Shown: positions 48,601-60,095 of the stretch, one piece after another | Numbering within the stretch: the first letter of the stretch is position 1 | Layout: every line of letters begins with the position of its first letter | Assembly: GCF_003265705.1 (NCBI RefSeq) | Contig: NW_020312848.1 | Location: 54,660,808 to 54,724,807, forward strand | DNA from: Callorhinus ursinus | Taxonomy: Eukaryota > Chordata > Mammalia > Carnivora > Otariidae | Direction of reading: 5' to 3' | Length of the DNA: 64,000 bases | The notes under the pieces: generated by a model | What the model was told of the DNA's origin: nothing | Seen by the model: the letters and a program-made list of their open reading frames with translations, nothing else | Databases searched by the model: none | Program-made: the position numbers and the translations under genes

Positions 48601-50640
48601 TGTAGTAAGTGCACTATGCACATAAGGGATTCTGCAGCTAGGGACAAGCTCAGAGAAACCTGAAAGGACATAGGGATATTTTCTCTGAGTTGTAAGTACT
48701 ACATAAGAAAAACAGCAACCATCCCAAATCAGTGCCACTGAACGCACCTAGTACTGCCTAGTACTAGTACTAGTACCGCCGAGTGCTGCTCTGTGAACAG
48801 TTTGTTACCGGTCTGCTGCAAGGGGCTTGCTACAGAAAGCCAATTACCTCATTACACATGCTCTAGTTCAGTTAGACTCCCTCATTTACACTTACTGTTG
48901 TACACCATGATCTTCTGGATAAAGAAAACATTAGACTATGTACACTGTGATGAAAGATCCTTATCTCATCACAAACAGGGATAAGCAGCTTGCTGACCAT
49001 GTACATTGAGTAGCACCAACTCACAGGATCACAAAAAGAGAAGACATCTTGAAATCATAGCATATTCATACTCTGCGGTGGCATACTAAGGAAGAGAGGG
49101 TAGCAGGAATGTTCTGACTGAGCGCAAGCAAGAAGGAGGAGCACCGTCTGTGGAATTTAATGACAATAAAATCAACAAAATGTTGACAATTCTAAACAAT
49201 GTCAGTGATAAAACAGTACTCCCTACTGGCACACAGCTTGTATCCACCATGTGCTTCTTCCTTGCCTCCTCCTTGGTTCACCACTGATATAATGGAATAC
49301 GATACAGGAGTTAAATACATACATACAGAATATGTATGTACATTCTTAAAAAAAAACAACAAAAGCACAATGAACTGTTTCTGGATCTTTGTCTTATAAT
49401 TATGTTATAAAAGTACAAAACTGTCAGCAGCTAGACTAAAGAGCAATTGTATGTTAATAGAGAGTGATGGAGGGGAAGGAGAGGGAAGGAGCACAAAAGG
49501 GACTTCAACCAACTTTAATATGTCATTTCTAAAAATTATTTGAAGCAAATATGACAAAATAAAGGATGTATATTGAAGATCACTTGCAAACTTTTTTTTT
49601 ACAAAGTACACATTTACTTCTAAACACAGTGCCCAGTTTCACTCTTTTACCTCTGGGATTCATATTTCTATACTTGCTGATTTGTTTTACAAAAAGCATT
49701 ACTGGATACAGGGAAAAAAGGAAGAAAGCAACAGTTCATGGCATCTGAATTCATCTGTCATGATTATTACTATTCTTTCATCACTTTTGTAGGGTAACTA
49801 GTAACTAATTGATAATTATCACTTCTACCCAAAGATATGCACTTAACAGATTGTCATAAAGTTACACATTTCATCAAAATTTGCAAGCAAAAAATAATTA
49901 GTAAAATCATGTTTAAACTTATTAGGCATTGTAGATGAGCATTCTGAAACCATCACAAACTTGTATCTAGAATAAACTTTTTAGGATATATAAAAATGTA
50001 ATGGCACTGCTTTGAATGTCCAAAAGAAAAGTTAATATTTAAAAAGCTACAGTAAGATATATTTTTAAGTGTTAGAAGGAGAGAAAAACCAATAATATTT
50101 TGTAAAGATTCTTTTTATAAGATAGATAAATTTACAAAACCTATGGTTACTCTGAAGAAATAGTCAAGATATCCTTTTTCAAACAGAAATATGTATGAAT
50201 TATCTGATACTTTCCATTATTGTTTTATTTAAATCACATTCAATTAAATGGTGGATAGCAACTAGAGCTTTGTATTTTAATTAAGTATTATTAAGTTCCC
50301 TTATAATGAAATTGGCAGATGCTCTCTGTTTGGGGGAGAGTGATTAGGAATTAAAGCAACAGAGAAAAGCAATGAGGAATCAAACATAATATGAGATATA
50401 AAAGCATCACATGACATCTATTATTAATCCATTGTTTTTCTAATACTGCACTTATAAACCTGAGTACTGACATTAAAGCTAAACTAATAAAAATGAGTAG
50501 AGTAATTTCTTTTATAAGGAATGCAGTTTGGGGGTGATTTTTAATGAAAGAAGCTTTTTAAAAATTCTAAAAATGATATAATGTCATCTTTACAAAGTTA
50601 TTTCAATTTTCTGGTTTTTAAAAATCCTTAGGGTGCTGTT
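48601..50640. other. Putative intron with an unclassified GC-richer block
   Basis: 48690-49180 has more GC and CpG than its surroundings, plus a short repetitive tagtac cluster at 48750-48780. It fits no repeat I recognise. A perfect 10-bp inverted repeat (tacatacata / tatgtatgta, 5-base loop) lies at 49316-49340. The remainder is AT-rich. Confidence 0.4.
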
Positions 50641-50681
50641 TTTAAAATACTATGTCTGTTCTTTTTGTTCTCTTCCATTAG

Positions 50682-50707
50682 ATAAAAAGGACCTATTCTC
50701 AAAGCAG
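50682..50707 (+). CDS. Candidate 26-nt microexon, phase-matched to the 22-kb exon
   Basis: A strong pyrimidine tract and acceptor (ttctttttgttctcttccattag) precede 26 bases ending CAG before the donor gtaaaa. The candidate exon at 22070-22163 ends with one base of a split codon (T). This block supplies the other two (AT, giving Tyr) and then eight whole codons, KKDLFSKQ, with no stop, ending in phase 0. Only one of the three frames needs to be open, so the match is supportive and not proof. The joined N-terminus would be 39 residues, polar and without a membrane segment. No further exon was identified before 64 kb. The family is not recognised. Confidence 0.45.
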
Positions 50708-51550
50708 GTAAAACAAAATAGAGCACTATCATTTTTTTATTTAATAATGTAGATTAGATTTAAATTTACCGCAGAAATGCTGCCTACGTTGATTATTTTG
50801 AGAATGGAATGCTACAATTTACCTGTTTAGTGTTATCAGAATATTCTTACTACTCAAATGTTAAGATGATGAGTTTTAATTTGGTCTTTCCGTTGCTGGA
50901 AAACTGTTTTGAAGGTACATTTTCTAAAAATTGCTGTCATCGTCATAATTTTCCTAAAGTGCTGCAGTGCATGGCCACACATGATATGAAGCACCATTGC
51001 CATGATTCTGCTTGCCTAAGAAAGAAGAATATAAATAATGCCAAGCTCTGGAAGAATTATGGAGTCAGTCATGTTCATTTTTGTCATCTTTAGCTATTCC
51101 CACTCCAGGTTTTAAGTGTCGAAGAGTTGAAAGCTATTCTCCCTTCTTGTCAATGAGAGAAATATTTCCTTTGGACTGACCTTAGATGTAGAATGGAGCC
51201 AAGTTCAGGGAAGCAGCCTCCTCTCCACCCCCCACTTTATTCCCATTGCATTCAAGGTCCACACCACTCAAAGGCAGTGAGGATAAGATTTGGCTCTTTG
51301 TTACCTATACTTCAAGAATATCCTTCAACGGGAGAGTATTAGTGATCAAAGTCTTAAAATGTAAATTCCCAGGACATTCTATAAAAATTAGTTTCAGTCA
51401 AAATGCTATTAACAAGCTGGTAGTCATTTTCTACTGCCTTAAGCTCACAAGCAACCAGGGAAATTAACATAGGTAGAGGGGATCCACCAAAGGACCCCTC
51501 AGGGGCCCGGAGAACCATGGGAATAGCAAAGTAGAAGATCATGAATGGAG
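50708..51550. other. Putative intron, no assigned feature
   Basis: Contains short frames (50809-51093, 51246-51467) without family features. Confidence 0.4.
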
Positions 51551-51554
51551 CATA

Positions 51555-51745
51555 ATCATAAAAATAAAAGCTAACACATAGTGCTTAATTTGTGCCAGGT
51601 ATTGTTGGCAGTGTTCAGTAGTGTTCTGTGTAAGTTATTTAATCCTCGCAGCCATCCTTTGAGGTCTGATGTATGATTACCCCCAATATACAGGTGAGAA
51701 ACTGAGGCACAGAAGGGATGATTAACTTGCTGAAGGCTACAGTTT
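51555..51745 (-). repeat. MIR SINE
   Basis: The complement of MIR: aatttgtgccaggtattgtt, tttaatcctcgcagccatcc and aggtgagaaactgaggcaca then aacttgctgaaggct. Confidence 0.92.
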
Positions 51746-51897
51746 GTATGACTCTTTCAGTGGAGGCCTTTGGAGACTGAAGATTCCACTTATTAGAAAT
51801 AAAATTTAAATAAAGCAACCCTCTATTTTCTAGTTCCTGTGTAAGGGTGGTAATGATGATTACTAATTAACATATGATTTCAAAGAAAATTAGAAGT

Positions 51898-52135
51898 AAT
51901 AATAACAGCTAACACTTACTGAGGGCAGATTATATGACAGATGCTGTTTTAAGTGCTTTTGGTGTATTATCTAGTTCAATCCCCATGACAATTTTTAAAG
52001 AAAAATAGTACTATTACCCCATTTTTATATACGAGGAAACACAAGATGGAGATTAATTACCTTGTTCAAGGTCACACAGAAAGCAGAGGATCCAAACCCA
52101 GGAGGTTCAGCTGTGGCTCTGCACCACTATGCTGT
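51898..52135 (-). repeat. MIR SINE
   Basis: The complement of MIR, nearly full length: aacagctaacacttactgag, agtactattaccccattttt, cttgttcaaggtcacacaga and ccaaacccaggaggttcagc. A second MIR in the same orientation about 150 bases from the previous one. Confidence 0.93.
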
Positions 52136-52860
52136 GGATTAGACATACTTCCAATCAAGCAAGAAGGGAAAAACCAAATGTTTTTAATTGCATGAAACAG
52201 TAGTAATTATTATCACTTATGTGAATGATTATTATTTCTCCTTAAGGACGATAAAGAATAATAAAAAGTATGTATATTAGTTGATTAATTTTGTCATAAG
52301 ATTTCTTTGATGAACAATATAAAACTCTATTCAGGAAAACCGAGTCTTTATGGATTGCAACTCTTTCATCATGTCCACCTGTTTACAACACAATTTCTTG
52401 AATCTGGAGGCACTGCTTCAATTATAATGGTATTTCCAGATATTTGAAAAGTAACTTGGATCAATCTTACGCATCTATACTAGCTGTCTGCTGGAGTCCT
52501 CCTAAAGCTAGGAACAATACTTACTGAATAAGCCAGGGACACTTTCCTCCTTAAGGTAATTTCCCGATTACTCTCCTCCACACTGTTATCCTAATATTTG
52601 AAGTCATAGAGCAAGTCTGATAGTTTTTTTTATACATTTACCATGTATAAACTTAGTTCCTTTAATTTAATTATAAAATCTTTAGGAGTAGAACCATGCC
52701 TCATCTATCAATATTCCTCCTCTACTATTTTTTAATAAATTAAGTTCCACAGACTTGAGGATCCATATTTTTCTCACTGACTTATGACTGATTGGTGAAA
52801 TCCAGGGATCACAGGCTACGATGTTCAGGTTGAATTGTTCTAGAGTTACTTGATGATACT
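52136..52860. other. Putative intron, no assigned feature
   Basis: AT-rich and unclassified. Confidence 0.4.
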
Positions 52861-52861
52861 C

Positions 52862-52990
52862 ACTGTGGTTCTCAAACTTGACTGCACATAATTCTTATTT
52901 GATTGCTTTTGGATGGAGTTGTAACATAGGCATTTCTTCAAGGCTTCCAAGGTGATTATAATGTTCAGTCAAGTTGGAGAACCAGAATTA
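52862..52990 (+). mobile_element. MER5A-like hAT (Charlie) non-autonomous transposon
   Basis: The left end tgtggttctcaaacttgact then gcacataattc and the right end aaggtgattataatgttcag then tcaagttggagaacca are diverged inverted copies, as in MER5A. The element has lost part of its centre. No 8-bp duplication could be confirmed. Confidence 0.8.
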
Positions 52991-54300
52991 GAGGACCTGC
53001 AAAGCCCCTGGGGCTGAGAGCTGACCTGTCCAAATATTGCAAGTGGGATTTACCTATCCCGTGACTGTCCCCGACATACAGTCATTTCAGAGTATCAACG
53101 CCCAGCCAAAGCATTAACTCAAATGATAGCAAAGCACCCTGTTTCTTGAGATCCAAATCAGAGTAGCTCAAAATCCATTATATGAGCAGTGAGATCTACA
53201 TGTCCTCAAATCTCTGGAGATTGCAAGGGCCAGATGTCTAATGTTTTCCTAGTTACAAGCAGCTCTAAATTTCTGCTTCTGTCACAGTCTTTCCACTTAT
53301 TGATCTCTTCACTAATCATCTCATATAGGGATCCCACACATTTTTGTTTGACTTGCACGTATCAGAACCATTACCACTTAGAGAAGGTACTGAACTTGCA
53401 ATGTGGACTCCACAGGAAATTAAGTTAGGTGGAGAATCACATCATGACAAGGAAAATAATTTGGTATTGAAAAATTAGTCATACCTCTTAATAAAATTTC
53501 TTTAAATCATGTTTCTCCAATTGGCTTTATTGAACATTCCCAGCCTCTCCCTCCTCCTCTATTTCTTTGCCTCCCAGTAATTTCAAAACATGTTCTTCAT
53601 ATTTTTTTAGGCAGAATAACGTAATCAGGGTTGATACATGTAGCTCCATTCCTGCCTTTGAATATTCAAACTAGATTTAATGAATTTTCCTAAACAGTCG
53701 GCTCCCTTTTAGGATTTTCAACCATTTTCTCCCTTTCCTATCTATAAACAGGAAGAGAACAGTACAGAGAAATATTTTGCCCAAATTTCAGATTTTGCAT
53801 GTGACTTTTCACTCCTACCCTGTCAGGAGAAAGAAATAGTTGCACTTTGGAATACATAAGAGCTTTAAAAAAAAGTCTCCACTAATATATCATTAGTTCT
53901 GTTTAAGACAACTGTTGATGTTGTCAAATCACATGATTTTTTTAAAATAGGTAATAAAATTTGGAAAATTTTTAATTTGTTCATGTTCCAATTTGCCAAT
54001 TAACAGCTGTGGTCCCTTGCCTCAGTCACTTGTAGCTTCCCCATTTGGTATAATCAACCAGCCTTAGCTTGTCCATTATCACTAGATGATACCCGAAACA
54101 AATATGTTTGATGCTTAAGGAAGCAAGCAAGTTGTACCCCCCACATGCCACTGTTTCATAATTACAGGGTAAGGAGACTGTATAAAGCAACCCTAGCTGC
54201 ATACTGGAATTTCCTAGGCTTACCATGATGACAAGTAACCCGTGGACACGAATAATCCCTGCACAAATGTTCACCTCAGTTCTCTCAGCTCTGGTCTAAG
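52991..54300. other. Putative intron, no assigned feature
   Basis: No repeat or gene is recognised. Confidence 0.4.
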
Positions 54301-54575
54301 ATACACTCATTTCTCCTCTGCATTACTGCAATAGCCTCTCAGCAGGTCTCCCTGCTTCTACCCTTGCACCCCACTCTTTAGTCACAAAACACCTGCAGTG
54401 TGACCCATTTAAAACATATCAGATTTTGTCACTATGCTGCTGACTCCAATGGCTTCTCATCCCACTCAAAGTAATAGCTCCAATCATTTCTCATCGCTCT
54501 CACTTCATCTCCCTCCAACACTGTCTTGCTGAGGCTGCCCCAGCCAAGCTGCCCCTTCTTTCCCTCAAACATACC
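54300..54575 (+). repeat. Old interspersed repeat, probably LINE-like
   Basis: ctgcaatagcctctcagcag, gtctccctgcttctaccctt, ctgactccaatggcttctca and cactcaaagtaatagctcc match a common ancient mammalian repeat, which I believe is L2-type. The family call is tentative. Confidence 0.55.
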
Positions 54576-54599
54576 TGGCACAGTCCTAAGATATATATG

Positions 54600-54735
54600 T
54601 ATATTAATTCTTCTACCCTTATGAGGTAGGTGCTATTATAGCTGCCTTTTAATGGAAGAAACTGAGCTTTGAAAAAGATAGCTCTTTGCCCCAAACCCCA
54701 CTGTTATCACGTAGTGGAGCAAATCTAAGGAATTT
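54600..54735 (-). repeat. MIR fragment
   Basis: cccttatgaggtaggtgcta, ttttaatggaagaaactgag and gctctttgccccaaacccca follow the MIR complement. Confidence 0.75.
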
Positions 54736-54909
54736 AGTTCCAGATTCAAATATTTAAAAAAAAAATGTTACTGTCATCAAAAGATGGTCACTTTTAGTCT
54801 GTTTATATTTCTCAATTCATTATTTCAAAATGTGAGCATTCATTCACAAACTTCTATATTTCCTGGCAACTCCATTAATTTGGGGGAGGGCATTAAATAA
54901 CTTCTTTTT

Positions 54910-55102
54910 AGGGATGCCTGGGTGGCTCAGTTGGTTAAGCATCTGCCTTCAGCTCAGGTCATGATCCCAGGATCCTGGGATCAAGCCCATGTCAGGCTCC
55001 TTGCTCAGCAGGGAGTCTGCTTCTCCCTCTGCCTACCACTCCCCCTGCTTGTGCTCTCTCTTTCTCTCTGATGAATAAATAAATAAAATCTTAATAAATA
55101 AA
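54910..55102 (+). mobile_element. CAN SINE
   Basis: Head gggatgcctgggtggctcag, B-box region aggtcatgatcccaggatcc, CT-rich middle and tail gatgaataaataaataaaat. The target duplication taaataacttcttttt is exact at 54894-54909 and 55103-55118. Confidence 0.97.
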
Positions 55103-55406
55103 TAAATAACTTCTTTTTGTTAACCCTCAAACTCCAAGGATGATCTCATATACAGTTTTATCCTTCATCATTACAAGGCTGTCTTCCAAATCGGAGCTTC
55201 TAGCTCAAGCTCCACCTCCAACCTGCAGAGTTAATCACTCCCAGCCCTGTATTACATTTTGCCCTCATCATTACACATTATGGAAAGTGTTTCTTTAAGC
55301 ATCTGTGCCACTGATAGGCTATGAGCATTGAGAAGACAGTGATTCTGTTTCATTCATCAAAGCAAGGTCACTGAAGAAATGAATGCTTAGAAAAAAAAAT
55401 CAATGG

Positions 55407-55610
55407 GGCGCCTGGGTGGCTCAGTTGGTTGAGCGACTGCCTTCAGCTCAGGTCATGATCCTGGAGTCCTGGGATCGAGTCCCACATCGGGCTCCCTGCT
55501 CAGCGGGGAGTCTGCTTCTCCCTCTGACCCTCTTCCCTCTCGTGCTCTCTATCTCTCGTTCTCTCTCTCTCAAATAAATGAATAAAATCTTTAAAAAAAA
55601 AAAAAAAAAA
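55407..55610 (+). mobile_element. CAN SINE, younger subfamily
   Basis: Head ggcgcctgggtggctcagtt, CT-rich middle, tail caaataaatgaataaaatct and 18 A. The flanks gaaaaaaaaatcaatgg (55390-55406) and gaaaaaaaatcaatgg (55611-55626) differ by one A. The long poly-A and intact head suggest a fairly recent insertion. Confidence 0.97.
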
Positions 55611-55723
55611 GAAAAAAAATCAATGGATGATTTTCTCTCCTGAGCTTCATATCTTGGTCGCTAGTTCCTTGCTAATACTTTTCTCCCCCACTGGTATAAT
55701 TTTACTTTTTTACTAAGCATTAT

Positions 55724-55888
55724 TTTTTTTTAAGATTTTATTTATTTATTTGTCAGAGAAAGAGAGTGTGCACAAGCAGAAGGGGTGGCAGGTAGAGGGA
55801 GAAGCAGGCTCCCAGCTAAGCCAAGGAGCCTTATGTGGGACTGGATCCCAGGCAGATTCTTAACTGACTGAGTCACCCAGGCATCCCA
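55724..55888 (-). mobile_element. CAN SINE with internal deletion
   Basis: Tail and head are present, but the B-box-containing segment is missing: ggatcccagg joins directly to cagattcttaactgactg. It is flanked by aagcattat at 55715-55723 and 55889-55897. Confidence 0.93.
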
Positions 55889-55904
55889 AAGCATTATGTT
55901 TTTA

Positions 55905-57735
55905 AAAGAGTTTAAAGTTCACCGCAAACTCTGGGGAAGGTACGTGCATTTCACATATACCACCTGTCCCACAATGCATAGTGTCCCCAACTACGAATAT
56001 CTCCCATGAGTGATACATTTGTGACAACTGATAAACCCTATACTGACACATCATAATACCCAAAGTCCATAGTTTACATCAGGGTTCACTTTTGGTGTTA
56101 TGCATTCTATGAGTCTGGACAAATATATAAATCTGTATTATGGTATCATGCAGAGTACTTTCATTGCCTTAAAAATCCTCTGCACTCTACCTATTCATCC
56201 TCCTTACTCTAACCTCTGGCAACCAATAATCTTTTTACTTTCTTCATAGTTTTGCCTTTTCCAGAATATCATCTAATTGAAATCATACAGTGTGTAGCCT
56301 TTTCAGGTTGGCTTCTTTTACTTAGTAATAAGCATTTAGCTTCATCCATGTCTTTCCATGGCTTGATAGCTCATTTCTTTTTAGTGCTGAATAGCATTCC
56401 ATTGTCTGGATATACCAGAGTTTATTTATCCATTCATCTACTGAAGGTTTTGGCAATTACAAATAAAGCTGTTATAAACATCTGTGTGCAGGATTTTGTT
56501 TTCATAAGTTTTCAACTCCTTTGGGTAAATACAAAGAGGTACGATGGCTGAATCATATAGTAAAGATATATTTAGTTTTGTAAGAAACTGTCACTCTGTC
56601 TTCCAAGGTGGCTGTACCATTTTTTACTCACACCAGCAATGGATGAGCGTTCCTATTTTCCACATCCTTGCCAGCATTTGGTATTGTCAGTGTTCTGGAT
56701 GTTGGCCATTCTGATAGGTGCTACCACTGTTGTTTTAATTTGCATTTCCCTAATGACATATGATGTAAAGCATCTTTTCATACCCTTACTTGCCATCTGT
56801 ATAATGTTCTTTCGTGAGGTGTCTATTAAAGTCTTTGGCCCATTTTTTTAAATTGTTTTGTTTCTTATTGTTGAGTTTTAAAAGTTCTTTGTATATTTTA
56901 TAAAACACTCTTTTATGAGATGAGCTCTTTGCAAATATTTTCTCCCAATCTGTGGCTTGTCTACTCGTTCTCTTGGCATTGTCTTTTGCAGAGTGGTTTT
57001 TAATTTTAACAAAGTCCAGCTTATCATTTTTTTATTTCATGAATTGTGTCTTTAGTATTGTATCTAAAAGGTCATCACCATACCCAAGACTATCTTATCT
57101 TTCAGGAGTTTTATAGTTTTGCATTTTAAATTTAGTTCTGTGATCCATTTTGAGTTAATTTTTATGAAGCTGTGAGGTCTATGTCTAGATTCACTTTTCT
57201 ACATGCGGATGTTCAGATTTTCCAGCAACATTTGTTGAAAAAACTATCTTTGTTTCTTTGTATTGCCTTTGCTCCTGGGTCAAAGATCAGTTGATCATTT
57301 TTATGGGGGTCTAAATCCAGACTCTCTACTCTGTTCCATTGATCTATTTATCTTTCTTTCTTCTTGAACCAATACCACACTCTCGTGATTACTGTAGCTT
57401 TGTATTAAGTCTTGAAGTCACATAGTGTTGGTGCTCCAACTTTGTTCTCTGTATCAATATTGTGTTGGCTAGTCTGGGATTTTTGCCTAGTCATATAAAC
57501 TTTAGAATCAGCCTGTCAATATCCACAAAATAACTTGTGGAATTTTGATTAGGATTGCACTGACTCTAGAGATCAAGTTAGGAAGAACTGATATCTTGAC
57601 AATATTAAGTTTTCTTATCATGAAATGGAAGGTATTAATCTGTATACCTTTATATTCTTTTCATGTCTTATTGCATTAGCTAGAACTTGCAGTATTATGT
57701 TAAAAAAATGGTCAGAAGGGATATGCCATTACTTT
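55905..57735 (-). mobile_element. Old L1 (L1M-type), 3' UTR and ORF2 C-terminal part
   Basis: About 1.8 kb reads continuously as the complement of an old L1. The 3' UTR part has tgtgacaactgataaaccct and cccaaagtccatagtttaca. The ORF2 part has cttctttcgtgaggtgtcta, ttgcaaatattttctcccaa, gttttatagttttgcatttt, aacatttgttgaaaaaacta and agctagaacttgcagtatta. A small internal deletion is likely near 57620. No intact reading frame remains. Confidence 0.93.
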
Positions 57736-59914
57736 TCAGTGAGTCAAAATAATGGAATTAAGGTATCCTTGGACAAATCAGGGGTCCTCTTTGAGGATCA
57801 ATTTTGTCTCTAAATGAGGTGATGATATAAACTAAATTGGGTTTTGCTGAAGGACTGAATGAAGCAACATATGTAATGTACTCGAGTGCTCAATGACTGG
57901 GATCAATTATTGTTTTTAAAAAATAAAATTTATGGGGTTTTAATTATAAAAATAATATACCTTTTTTCAATTTGGGAAGATGGAGGAAAGTTTACAAAGA
58001 GAATAAAAATCACTTTTAGTAATGCCACCATAACTGTTTTAACAATCTGAAGTACTTTCTTTCATAGACTTTGTAGGCATTTTATTATACACATGTATTC
58101 TGACAAACCATGATTATGCCTGAGAAATTCTGAAGAGGGAAATGGTGCAAATCTGATGTAAAAAAAGTAAAGATATTTTAAAAAGGATTCTAATACTTCA
58201 TAGAGGCAATGTGTCACAGGGATACTATAAGGAACTTGTAAGGTCTTCTAGGGAATCCATAAACAACTGAAGCTGTTTTCTTTGATACTGCTTAGTTGGT
58301 CTGTGGATGGACAGATGGGCTGGACTCACCTCCTTTTAACTGACCACTAATCACTTACCCCAATATGTGGAAACACAAAACTCTTCTCACATTAGCCATA
58401 TTTTGTTTTTCCTCCTTCTCTCTTTTTCCACTTACATCAAGCTTGTTTTCCCCTTTGTTTTAATAAAATCAATCTATGGATTCATCTGCCTTGCATACGA
58501 GTAAACAGCATGCTGGTAATTAGCTTGATGTCTTTGACACATTCACTTGCTTTTTGTTACTTGTTTTATCCTAGAATGATAGTGATAAATAACAGCTAGT
58601 AATGTTTATGTTCTATTTCTTCTTCCATTTCTAATTGCTTTTAATTTATATAATTAATTAGCATTCTTTTTGTTACATAAACATTCTTCACTATTGTAAG
58701 GGCTGCCTAAAAGTGAATGGCATCTTTTATCAAATATAAAACAACCATTTTGTTTCCTTTTATGGTTTTCACCTTGGAATGCTACTGTGTCTGACATTTG
58801 TATTGTATATTACCCTTTATTTTCTTTCTCTGAATCTGAGCTACTTTAACCGTTCTTTCAGTTACTCTTTATTTTTTAATTTGTATTTTAAAGTATCTTT
58901 AAAAATATAATTAATTAGGATTTTCATGTTCTTTAACTCAGAATGTTTAATACTCTCATTTCAGCGCATAAACTGAATATGGTTGAGCATAATTCAATTC
59001 TCTTTTGCCTCAAGAAGTGTTTTCTGTGCTTTTAGTTTTTACTCTAATTTGGCAAATAAATATCCTGTTTTTGATGCAAATCACTTTGGACTTCTCCTTC
59101 AGTAAGACATTAAATTTAATAAGTTTTTACTTCCCCTACCCTCAGATCAGCAAATCTTTACAAATATGATCAGACGTTATAGATCACGATTATTATTTTT
59201 ACTGATTTTTATTACATAACTTCCGTTTCAAGTGTCATTTTACCAGGAATTTGATGTTGTCTCCAAATTTAAAAAATTATTTAGACAAACGATACATTTG
59301 ATTCTTATTAATGTCCACCAAAGTCTTTATATCCTCAGTACCCTCATTTTTAGATGTACTGGTTCTTGTTTCACCTATCTTTGTGTATCCAATCCTAATT
59401 AAGCTTGGATATAACATTTGTTCATTCCTGGAGTATCCGACAATATATTTTTGTTTCCCTTACTTTGAATGGCATTAGCTAGGTAATGTTATAGTCATCT
59501 AAAAAGTTAAAAAAAAATACTCATAAAAGTACACAGTATAATTTTGAAATAATGAATTATTTGAAAAAAAACTTGAATAAAAAATATTTTTCAGAGAATA
59601 AGTGCACAAGAAATGTTACCCTATATCAGGCCTACAGAGCCCAGTATTTCATATTTTATAACATGTTGTATGTTTTATATGTTTATAATAATAATTATAT
59701 ATATAATAATCATGATTTCATTTAAAACAATGAAGAACAGATTGTAACTTTTTTTCACCAACTGTAGTAGTGATTTCTGAAAATAATGTGTTTGTGAAAA
59801 ATATGTTATATATATTTATATTTTAACTTTATATTTTGAGTATGTCACATAAGTGAATAGACATCAATTCTTCCAAGACTAACTTTGAGGTTAAAAGAAA
59901 TACTTTATTTTTTG
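57736..59914. other. AT-rich putative intron
   Basis: No confident repeat. Parts of 58400-58900 have the texture of antisense L1, but I cannot align them to a specific region. A (TA)-rich stretch lies near 59680-59705. Confidence 0.35.
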
Positions 59915-60095
59915 CACAGTGTTTCAACTTTAAAATCGTTTTTGCCTCCATTATCCCACTTAACCCTCAGAGCAACCATGGTAAATGTTACCATGCTCAT
60001 TTTACAGAGGAACGGACTGAGTGTCAAAGCAAGTAAGTAATTTGTCCATGACTGTACATCTTTCAAGTGGCAGAGTTGAGGCTAAAACACAGGAT
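59915..60095 (-). repeat. MIR SINE
   Basis: ttatcccacttaaccctcag, accatgctcattttacagag, aagtaagtaatttgtccatg and caagtggcagagttgaggct match the MIR complement. A T-run follows. Confidence 0.9.

Noticed and set aside
51095..51110. 15-nt microexon-like block (acceptor gtcatctttag, donor cag/gtttta)
   Set aside because: The donor is poor and the upstream tract is weak. Such blocks are common by chance in AT-rich introns.
58950..59010. Possible exon after the acceptor-like ctctcatttcag near 58965
   Set aside because: The phase 0 frame needed to continue from the 50682 exon hits TGA at the fourth codon, and no good donor follows.
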